A stretch of 64,000 nucleotides of DNA from Chlorella sp. KRBP. Taxonomy: Eukaryota > Chlorophyta > Trebouxiophyceae > Chlorellales > Chlorellaceae. This document shows positions 34,448 to 44,300 of the stretch, one piece after another; positions within the stretch are counted from its first letter, which is position 1; every line of letters starts with the position of its first letter. The notes beneath the pieces are model-generated. The model saw only the letters and a list, made by a program, of their open reading frames with translations. It was not told the origin of the DNA and ran no database searches. The stretch covers positions 1 to 64,000 of the forward strand of contig QAXK01003899.1 in the NCBI GenBank assembly GCA_004335735.1. Reading direction: 5' to 3'. Made by a program: the position numbers and the translations under genes.

Positions 34448-35785
34448 TCAGTCGTCGTCCGGCACCTCTGGGTTGCTCTGCGCTAGCGCCGTGCTGGCGG
34501 GCTCAAAGTTGACAAAAAGGTTGTATTGGTACACGAGGTGGGGGATGGAGGGCTTGAACGGCGCTGGCTTGGCGTTGAAGAGCCGCTGCATCAGAGCAGC
34601 GTTCTCAGCCACCGTGGTGCATATCGCCTTGCCTGGCCAGGGCAGCGGAACAAGAGGCAGCAAGGACAGAGGCAGCTGGTTTGCGTTGGCATGCGCAGGA
34701 GGTGAGAGCGTGCGCTAAGGGCAGAGGCCAGAGAAGGCAAGCACGCACCTCCAGGCTTGAGCAGCAGCCGTGCCGTGCAGGCGTACTTGTCCCACACCTC
34801 CTCAGTGATGAAGGGAGGGTCAATCACCACGCAGTCAAACTTGCCTGTGCACGGCATGTCAAGCGAGCAGCGCTCGTGCGCATGGCACTGGTCAGTGGCA
34901 GCATCGCTCCACCAGCCTTGCCAAGTGGCACACAACCAACCGCGCTGCAGCAGGGCACGGGGGGCACCTCACCATGGAGGTCGGCGGGCACCTCGTCAGG
35001 CTTGTTAAAGTCGTACCTGCACACACATTCGCGGATGCGCGCCCCAGTCAAGTAAGCAATCAGAGCCGGCTCCATGCTGCGCTCTGCGAGCTGTGGAGCT
35101 TTTGTGTCGCGACCTGCAATCCCGCACACCGCAGGTGCTGCAAGGCGAGGGCTCGAGTAGCACGCTGGCACTCTAGTACTCACTGGTAAAAGTTAGGCTC
35201 CTTGCTCCACTGCTTGTCAAAGTCGAGGACCCAGGAGGCGGCACGCAGTGCGCTGTCCTGCACTCGACAAGGGAGCAACACACGCAGCACACCTCGGGGC
35301 TACCGTGGAGCATGAGTCTACATCATGCTCTGCTGCAGCGGTTGCCACCCAAGCACCTTGGGCAGCGAGAAGTAGACCGAGGGTGTGCTGACAAAGGCGC
35401 AGCAGGAGGCGGACACCAGCAGCTCCTGCACGATGGCGTCGATGGTGGCGGCGCTGTACCTGCGCCAGCACTTGGGGTGTGCCATGGTGAGACCATGGTG
35501 AGACTGCCAAGCTTGCAGCTGAGATGGTGAGCCTGAAGCTGCGAGCGTTGCCGCACGAGGTTCTCCACAGTGATCTGTGCAGCGTGGCTGTCGGTGGCCA
35601 GCGTTGCAGCTGCTCACCAGTACTGGTTGAACTCCTCCTTCTCCTTGTGCCTGCGTGAGCAGCATGCAACGGATGAGTGAAGCTGCTGTGCGCCGAGCGT
35701 CGCACACGCTGCGACGTGTGTGCCGCCCTTCGCTTCGCTTCGCCAAGCACACCCACTTGCGTAAGAACGTGTTATCCTCCGCCAT
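34448..35785 (-). CDS. eEF1A lysine methyltransferase 1 family (N6AMT2/EFM5-like)
   Basis: S-adenosylmethionine-dependent enzyme; in yeast (Efm5) and humans (EEF1AKMT1) it methylates Lys79 of elongation factor 1A in the cytoplasm. Seven exons (complement): 35785-35757, 35650-35618, 35459-35357, 35257-35184, 35016-34973, 34844-34749, 34632-34448; 187 residues, slightly shorter than the roughly 214 of the human protein. Family signatures: EEFNQYWYSAATIDAIVQEL near the N terminus, CCAFVSTPSVYFSLP, DFDKQW, FYQYDFNKPDEVP, the catalytic-type motif FDCVVIDPPFITEEVW, ARLLLKPGG and KAICTTVAENAALM. The start MAEDNTFLRK was chosen because its donor (AA/GTGGGT) keeps phase into the HKEKEEF exon. A longer N terminus from about 35850 is possible. 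Divergent from the coiled-coil gene across 196 bp. Confidence 0.85.
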
Positions 35786-35981
35786 GGCACGGCCAGAGGA
35801 TCCTTTCTGCTGCTGTGCTGGCCCCCGCAGCTCCCCTGAACACCTGGGCCTCCATTTGCATGGTCAACTCGCTGTTCGAGCTTGACCACAGTTCAGGCGT
35901 GCACCGTCACAGCGTAAGGCGTTCAATCGCATAGCCGTCTCTGCCTGGGGCGTTCGCGCCGGCGTGCAGTGGCGGCTCGCC
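35786..35981. promoter_or_regulatory. Divergent promoter region (eEF1A methyltransferase / coiled-coil gene)
   Basis: 196 bp between opposed ATGs. No recognised core element. Confidence 0.45.
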
Positions 35982-38900
35982 ATGGCCGATCCAGCGCGGG
36001 ATCAGCTGCAGCAAGGGGAGGACGACGTGCAGCAGGCAGAGGGCGATGAGGATGATTCAGATCAAGGAGAAGAGGAGGCGGAGGAGGGAGAGGAGGAGGA
36101 GGACGCCGCGGGCGATGCAAAGGAGGAGGAGGCACAGAGCGCGCCCACAGCTGAAGTCCTGCAGCTCAGGGCCAAGCTCAAGCACATGCGCGAGTCTCTA
36201 CGCACGCTGGTGGTGCGTGTGCACCGTCTGGTGCCCCTGCTCTTGACTGCAGCACCCGTGCCACGCTCCCGCACCCGACTTTGCCTCCCCACTGCTCGTG
36301 TGCGTGCCTGCGCAGAGCACGCAGCAGGAGCTGCAGGAGGAGCATGCGCGCCACACGGAGCAGCTGCTGCAACGGCTGCAGGACGCGGAGCACCAGTCCG
36401 AAACCGCCCGCCAGCAGCACGAGCGGCACGTGGAGGCAGCGCAGGCAGGCCTGGAGCGGGAACGCGCGGCATGGGCTGCTGAAAAGGCGCAGCTCAAGCA
36501 GCAGCTGCAGGAAGCGAAGCAGCAGCTGCAGGGCGCCCGGCAGCAGCGGCACCAGCAGCTGCGCGACCAGGAGCAACTGCACGGGCACCAAGTGCACGAC
36601 CTGCAGCAGCAGCTACAGCGCCTCCGCCAGCAGCAGACGCAGCAGGAGCAGGAGCTTCAACAGCTGCGTGCTGGCGCTGCTGCCGCTGCTGGGGCCGTGG
36701 GAGCAGGCGCCGCCCAGGCGCAGGCAGTGGCGGATGCGGCAGCGCTGCAGTTGTTGCAGCGGGAGGTGCAGGCGCTGCGTGAGCAGGTGGTGCAAGAGCT
36801 GGCGCACCGTCAGGAGCTGGAGCATGAGCGCGAGGGCTTGCTGCAGGACCTGGAGTGGGAGCGTAAGTTCCGGCAGGATGAGAAGCACATGGCTGATCAG
36901 CGTGTGGCGGCGCTGGAGCGGCAGGTGCGTCTGGCGGCACGGTCAGGCGCGAGTGCAGGTGTGGGTGGGGGTGCGGGAGGCAGCGGCAGCGTGGCTGCTG
37001 CTGCGGGTGGAGCGGGCACGGTTGGCACGGCTGGTGCTGGCGCGCTGGTGTTGCCGCTGGGTGGGCGAACGGCGGCGGTGGGAGCTGCGGCTGTGGTGGC
37101 AGGGGCTGCACGGGCGGGTGGAAGTGGGAAGGGACGGGCAGGGAGAGCAGCAGGGCGGCAGCAGGAGGTTGGGGCGGGCGGGTGGGCGGCGGCAGCGGTG
37201 GGGGAGGTGGCAGGCAGGCAGTCGGGTGGCGGCAGTGTCCAGGTGGGCGTTGGGGACATGGACTTGGACGATGGCAGCAGGGCGGTGGCGGGCAGCAGGC
37301 ACCGCCACCACCACCACCACCACTTGCAGCAACAGCAACAGGATCAGGAGCTGTTGCGGGGAGCGGATGGAGGAGGCAATGCTGCGGCCAGGCGTGGCGT
37401 GGCGCCGGATCAGGCCACGCCCGACCACAGCCACCTGTCTGGCTCCACATCAGACAGCGATGGATGGGCGCAGGGCCCTGGGGATCAGGAGGAGGAGGAG
37501 GACGAGGCACACGGCGTGGAGGGGGATGGCGTGGCTCCACTGGGTGGCGGCAGGGCGCGCGGTGGCGAGGGCAGAGGGTCGGCAGCAGCTGCGACGCAGG
37601 CCCCGCAGCACGTATCCTCCAGTGATGGCAGCCGTCCTGGCCCTGGCTCCTCCTTAGACCACCCACTGGGGGGTCGCGGTTCCCCACCCTTACCTCCCTC
37701 CGCCGTCACACAGCCACTAGATGCCACCGGCAGGTCCGCTGCCGCCGCCGCAGCAGCACCACCACCACCACCGCAGGGCAACCGCCACGGGGGCGACCTT
37801 GTTGCCGTCGCCGCAGCGCATACCAGCGCAGCGCAAGGCAGCGGCGGTGGTGGTGGTGGTGCTGGCAAGCGTCCCCGGCAGCCGCCTCCCGTCACCACTG
37901 AGCTGCAGGCGCTCACGCTGCGTGCCAGCGGCAGCGGCGTGCCCGACCTCCTCGGCCTCAGCCGCGCCGGCACACCTGTCGGCGGCGGTGCCCTGGCCCT
38001 CCCCACCACAGGCACCACCCGCCAGGCGCTGGCTCCGCCTCTCTCCCGCGCCTCCAGTGCCCTGGTGGGTAGCGAAGGCCTTCAGGAGCCGCAGGCGAAG
38101 AAGCGCCACGTCCTCAGTTTCATGGCCGAGTCACCCAGTCAGGAGCTGTGGCAGCACTTTGCCAATGGGCACCTGCTGCTGGGCGGCATCCGCAACCCTC
38201 CTAGCGGCTCGGCTGCAGCTCACCCTGATGCAGGCGGTGGTGGTGGTGGTGGTGGTGGCGGGGTGACGAGGAGCACGCGGCGGGGGCGGCCCCCGCTGCC
38301 GCGAACAGGCGAGGAGGTGCTTGAGGCTGTGCTGCAGCTGGGTCGGGCCAGCGCGCTGCCGGGGACAGGCAAGCTGACGGCGTACGCGCAGGCAGAGGCG
38401 AGGGCGACCAAGGCAGCGAGGGAGGTGGTCAAGGCGCTGGTGGGGGGGTGCGTCAGCGTGGCGTGCGTGGTGGCGGCGATGGAGCGGCGGGTGCTGGGTG
38501 CGGCGGTGCATATGCTGCCTGCGGTGGCGGACCCTGCGGCGCCGTGGGGGCAGCAGCAGCAGGGCGGGGAGGAGGGGCAGGTGGTGGTGGAGCTGCAGGA
38601 TGGGGAGGAGGTGGAGGGGGGCACGAGCGGGAGGCAGGTGGAGGCGGAGGCGGGAGCGTTGCAGCAGCAGCAGCAGCAGCAGCCGCAGGGCAAGCGGAAA
38701 CGTGCTGTCAACGGTGGCGGTGCGTCGGGGGTGTTGGGAGGTGCGCGGGGGAGAGCGGGAGCGGGGGTTGGGCAAGATGGCGCGGCGTCGGGAGCGGCGG
38801 CACGGCAGGCGGCTGGTGCGGTGGGATGGCGGGGGTGGTGCAAGCGGGATGGCTGGGACCTGGCTGTTGTGCACTGGCTGGGGCGCACAGCAGCAATAGC

Positions 38901-41143
38901 TGATCAGCTGCTAGCGTCTGGTTCTACATGCTCCTCCACACCCACCAAGCAGCAGCAGGCTCAGGCGGTCAAGCAGGGGCCGGTGCTGCAGGTGCTTCCA
39001 GTGCTGTACGGCACGCTGATCAACCATGCGCTGCATGGGCTGTGCGACGGGACGGGGACGGGGAGGGCACGGGCAGGCGGGGCGGGAGCGCGGGCAGCAT
39101 CACCGCATGATGACGAGCTGGCTAGCTTCCTGTTGCGGGGCGGAGGGGCTGGAGGAGGTGTGGGGGCGGGTGGGGCGCAGAGGAGGGAGGGCGGGGCGGG
39201 TGGGGTGGGAGGTGTGGAGCCCCCGCCGGAGGGCTTGGAACCGTCAGAGCGTTGTGCGCTGCTGGCGGCGGTGGTGGCGGCTGCGCAGCACGCGCAGGAT
39301 CGCACGGTGAGCAGCTTTGCTTTGTGCAAGTTTGCACGAGGCTTGCCGTCACGGTGGCTTGCTTGTTGCTTGGTTTGGGCGCTGCACAGGCGTGTTGATG
39401 ACGCCTGCAGTCTGTGCATGCATGCACGCGCTCACCACCACCACCACCACCACCACCGCTGCTGCTGTTGTTGCCTTGGTGCAGGTGGTGCGTGGCGTCC
39501 TTCACGACCTCGTCACACGCTGCCTTCCGCCTAGCGCCCAAGACTCACGCCCACCCTCGCCCCTGCCTCACCTCCTGGGCATGCCAACGCCGCACCCCAC
39601 GTCCGCCCTCCTGCCCTACATATACACAGTGGTGTCAACCTGGCCGCAAGCCCTGCTGGCCCCTGACCCCAGCGCCACCACTGGCTCAGCAGCAGCTCCC
39701 GCAGCAGCAGCCCAGGCGGCTTCAGCTTCAGCGCAGGAGGAGGTGAACGAGGGAGGCGTGTGGGACCCCGTGGGTGCAGTGCTGTGCGCCGCCGTGGTGC
39801 AGTGCTGCCTGCAAGCCATCACTACGGCCCTACCGCCACAGCAGACACGCGCTGGGGTGGCGGTGCCAGCAGCCGCTCACCAACACCAGCAGCAGCCGGT
39901 GGGCAGGCATTCAGGTGTCTCCGCATCACTGTGCTCCTCCCTCACCACGGCGGGCGGCGTGGCTGGTGTGAGTGCGGGTGCGGGTGCGGGTGCGGGCGGG
40001 GGCAGTGGTGGCGGTGCTGGTGGCGGCGCATCCTCGCACCTGACCTCCCACACGTCCTCCTCCTCCCTCCTGCGCCTGGTGGTGGGCACGGACCTGGATG
40101 CAGCCACGGCGGCGCATATGGCCCAGGGCGTCCTGCGTGTGCTGTCCACGCTGCCGCCTCTGCCCACTGTGGCACCGCCCGCAGCAGCAGCAGGCGGCTC
40201 CAGGAGAGGGGCGGACGACGACGGCTTGCAGGCGTGCAAGGCGTGCGCTCACGGCAAGGCCTTGCCGGGGTGCTTAGGCTGCTGCGCGCGGGTGTGGGGC
40301 GCGCGGTGGCAGGTGCACGCGCCTGCGCAGGCGGGGCAGTGGGGCAGCAGCGGCGGCGCTGCGGGCACGCAGGGCGCCCTGTGGGCACCAGCGGCGGCCG
40401 TGCTGCTGTCGGTGCTGCGGGCGCTGCTGCAGGTGGGGCACGGCACAGGCACGGACGCAGCCGCTGCTGCCAAGGCAGCGCTGGAGGCGCAGGTGGCGCA
40501 GGCGCTGCAGGTGGTTTGCCACCACCTCCCGTTTGAGGTGACAGCCACGCTGGTGCTGCGTGTGCTGGCCACCTGGGCAGCAGCAGGCGTCCCCAGCGCC
40601 CATTCCGGCACCGCCTCACTGACGTTCAGCGACGGCCAGGCTTTTGCCATGCAGCTGCTGGCGCAGGCGTGTGAGGCGTACATGCCTGTGGGCCTGCCAG
40701 GCGGCAGGCACGGACGCGGCGGCGCGGCGGGGCGTGGACAGGCGGCGGCGGCGGCAGGGTGGCAGATGCCAGCGGCGTGCGTGCAGGCCCGCGTGCAGCT
40801 GTGTGGCACCTTGGCGGTGGCTCTCAAAGCCGTGCTGGTGCCACCACCGCGCGGTGCGAGGGGCTCTGGCTCCTTGCTGCTGCACCCGGCGGCTCAGCAC
40901 GCGGCGACCGCCATGCTGTGCTGCACGTGGCCCCTGCTGCCGTGCCTGCCGACTGGAGGAGGAAGAGGCGGTGGAGCGGGTGACTCGACGAGCGATGAGG
41001 ACGAGGATGGGTCTGGGCTGGACGTGCAGCTGCAGCCGGCGCTGTCGGTGCTCAAGGACTGGTCGGTGGCGGCGGCGCGGCGGGCCGAGGCGCTGCCGCC
41101 GTGGGTGGCCGAGGCGCTGCTGCAGCTGGTCCAGGGCTGTTGA
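35982..41143 (+). CDS. Large coiled-coil protein, function unknown
   Basis: Three exons, 35982-36212, 36316-39306 and 39485-41143, give 1,626 residues. I do not recognise the family. Visible layout: an acidic N terminus (EEE/DED runs, residues 1-55); a strong coiled coil of about 250 residues rich in Gln/Glu/Leu (for example RLQDAEHQSETARQQHERH, QLKQQLQEAKQQLQ); then Gly/Ser/Pro-rich disorder; an island KKRHVLSFMAESPSQELWQH (about residue 670); a basic RRGRPPLPRTGEEVLEAVLQ segment with helices after it; and a C-terminal helical region (residues about 1075-1626) with VVRGVLHDLVTRCLP, LLPYIYTVVSTWPQALL and VLSVLKDW-like helices that could be a solenoid. No enzyme motif, signal peptide or membrane span is seen. 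The long coil suggests a scaffold or filament-associated role; that is inference. Confidence 0.65.
39430..39465. repeat. Intronic CAC/ACC microsatellite near a 3' splice site
   Basis: About nine CAC/ACC triplets followed by CTG/TTG triplets in the intron 39307-39484 of the coiled-coil gene. Confidence 0.75.
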
Positions 41144-41307
41144 CAGCTGCTCCCATCTCTCATATTTTTCAAATCCAACCGTTACTCATTGATTTGATTT
41201 CGTCATGACTAATCGAATGATCGTCCTCTCACTCGCTTGCACTGCATCTTCGCACATTGGCAATGTTTAATGATCTTTGAGGCGTCGCGCACAACACACA
41301 CATCGCG
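41144..41307. promoter_or_regulatory. Spacer between coiled-coil gene and 13-exon gene
   Basis: 164 bp, clearly AT-richer than its surroundings (for example CATATTTTTCAAATCC). It must hold the 3' end of one gene and the promoter of the next. No TGTAA found. Confidence 0.4.
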
Positions 41308-44300
41308 ATGAAGCGCACGAGGGGCGCGGGAGTGGCCGGTGGCGACCCGGCCTTCGTGGACCCCTTCGAGCTCACGGACAGCGAGGACGATGAGTTGAAT
41401 CGCGGCAGGAAGTCCAGCAGGTCTCGCAGTGCCCGGCCGGCTGGCGCGACTCTGGCGGCAGGGGAGTCCACCAGGCCCGAGGACCAGAGGCGGACAAGGC
41501 CAACGAACAACCAGCTCATGTAAGCGCACACGCCCAGCGATACATCGTGCTATCGATGCCCAGGTGCCTGAGGCGATGGGCGCACCTCTCCCGGAAAAAG
41601 CGACTGTGAGCGGCGCGCTTGCGCTCGCAGGTACAAGGCCTACTTCAGGTGGCAGCACTACCCATTCGTCAAGGCGACCAGCTCTACGGCCACGGAGACC
41701 GAAGCTTGCGCGAGCGTGACCTCGGCCTTCCTCCAAGTGCTCTCCACGCTGCAGAAGGCCGAGGAAGCTCGGTACACGCACCACCAGCGCAGCGTTCTGC
41801 AGGTAGGGCGAGGCGCAGGAGGGGTGGGGAGTGGGTGGAGAGGCGAGGCGATCGCTCCTGGCCGCTCGTGTTCCGACACCGATGCGTGGCACCTCGCTCT
41901 CGTCAACGCAGATCCTGTCTACCAACACGAGGCGCACCAAGGTGGTGGAGCTGTCCTCAGGCACGCACAGGTGTGGCTCCAATGGCTGAACGGCGGGGGG
42001 AGCGGGGGCGCCCGCCGCCTCGCGCAAACAGCGTGCACGCCTTGGTCACCGCGGCTGGGCCGCCCCGTTTGCAAGCGCACACACACACCCGTGCACGCCG
42101 CTGCACCTGCACAGGGTGCCGGATGAGCTCAAGAAGCACTCACTCTCTGATGGTTCGGGAGGCCAGTACTCGACAAATCTGGACCGCAACCGCTACGGCA
42201 ACGACGACAACTATCTCTTCACGGGTGCGGGTGCGGGTGCGGGTGCGGGTGCGGGTGCGGGTGCGGGTGTGGCAGCCTGTGCCACTTGCATACCGGGGGG
42301 TCACGCGCGGCAAGGGATCAGCAGCAGCAGGGTGTGGATGCTTGCCTTTCCCTCCTGCGCAGTCATACGGTACGATCTGGAGTTCCTCGGCCTCTGCCCG
42401 TGCATGGTGGACGTGGAGATCATCGACGCCAAGGCTGGGAACCACAGCGTCATCGTGTCGGCGGGGCCTGAGGCATGCACCTGCCACCACAAGGTCTGTT
42501 GTGGGGGAGCCACCAAGCCATTCGGTCACAACGACAGGGTGCATAGCTTCACGTTGCCCTTGAGCAAGGCCCAACAACCTTGCTTGTAATGTTTCCAATC
42601 ACAGGCCACCGGCGCTGGTGGCTACGCCGCCGCCCCCGCCCCCCCCCCGCCCCCAGGCGCCCCCCACCTCCCACCAGGCCACCCCATGGCGCCCCACTGG
42701 CCCCAGATGCCACACATGCCCCCCCGTGCCGGCCCCCCACCACCCACCATGCCCCCCGGCATGGGCCCTCGCATGCCCATGCACCCCATGCACCCAATGG
42801 GCAGCCCGCCAGGCATGCCCCCAGGCGCCCTCCGCCCGGGCCACCACCCCGCCCCCCACCTCATGGGGCCTGGCGCCCGCCCGCCCATGGCCATGCAAGC
42901 AGGCCCTCCCGGCGTCCCACACCCACACATGATGGGGCCGCACCTCGCACACAACGCCATGTTCGCCGCAGCGGCAGCAAACCCGATCGGCCCCATGTCC
43001 AACGCAGCAATGGCGGCGGCGGCAGCAGCGGCGGCAATGACAGCAGCAGCAGCAAACGGCCACGGCAACGGGTGGGGCCCCAGGGGCGTCGGTCTGGGCA
43101 TGATGGGTCCTACACCTGGCATGCCGCTGCCGCAACAGCACCAACCGCTCCCGCAGATGCACCACATGCCGCAGCAGCACATGCAGCCGCAACCGCAGGT
43201 GCAGGTGCAGGTGCAGCAGGGGACGCCTCAGCTGCCCCCCGTAGCGGCACTGCGCAACGTCGGGTCTCCGCCTGCTGTGGCGGCAGGAACAGCAGCAGCG
43301 GTGGGTATGGATGCGGGTGTGGGTGGTGGCGTGGTACTGCCGTCGAGCCGCAGCGCCCGCAGCACGCGCAGCAGGGAGTGTTTGCGCGCTGACTCGCCCA
43401 AGCCGAGTTCGGTCAGTGGAGGGGCGAGCCAGCTGTTTGACGCCCTGGTCATGGTGGCGTCAGGTGCGCGCTTTGGGAGGGAGGAGTGCACCCTCGGAGC
43501 TGTCGTTTGTGCACCACAAGGGTGCACAACATGATGCCCGCAGAGCCACATAGAAGCTTCTGCTTCCGCCGCACAGTCCCACAACGTAGACGTGCATGTC
43601 TACGTGCACGTCTACGTGCGCGTGTGGTGTCCATGCGCATGCAGAGGCGGGTGGTCAGGACGGTGCCTCCATGGCCCATGAGGGCCCGGGAGGTCAGCCC
43701 CCCGTCACCAGCGCCCCGCAGCACCTCATCGCCCTGCCCGCCTCGGGGACCAACGCCACAGAGCAGGCGCAGGCAGCGCTGCCGGGAGTGGGAGTGGGAG
43801 GCGCTGCGGGGGCCACTGCGGGGCAGGGGATGGCGGGAGGGAGCGGTGGCGGGGCGTTGGCGCAGGTGCAGGTGCAAGGTCAGGCGAGGGGGCCGCAGGC
43901 GCACCATGCGCCGCTGCGCAACCGCAGCAGGCTGTGGAGCGCAATGTCCTTTGGGGACATGGACAGCCTGCAGGTGCGGGGATCTTGATGCTGCGGCACG
44001 CTTTGCGTACAGCAGGATGCATACAGCGGTGACGGGTGTGGCAGGGGTCGTGGGACGGAAAAGATCAGCATCTTGACGTTGACGCGTGTATGGCGCAGTG
44101 CCACGTGGTGCGCTGCTCACCTCAACGCCCCCTGACCTTCACACTCTGCTCTCGCGCAATCTGCCGACCACAAACACGGGTTGCCCTGCTGCGCTGCACG
44201 TGCATGCAGAACGCGCTGGACGCGTTCCGTGCCGAGGAGGAGATCGCCTCACACCCCTACAATGCCACCAGCCAGCCCACCGCTGCCGCACCTGCCGCGG

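Noticed and set aside
35786..35880. Longer N terminus (MQMEAQV...) for the eEF1A methyltransferase
   Set aside because: Possible, but the 35785 ATG has a donor that fits phase exactly; the longer form needs an extra unsupported junction.
42589..42593. TGTAA motif
   Set aside because: Lies inside an intron of the 13-exon gene, so not a likely 3' end.
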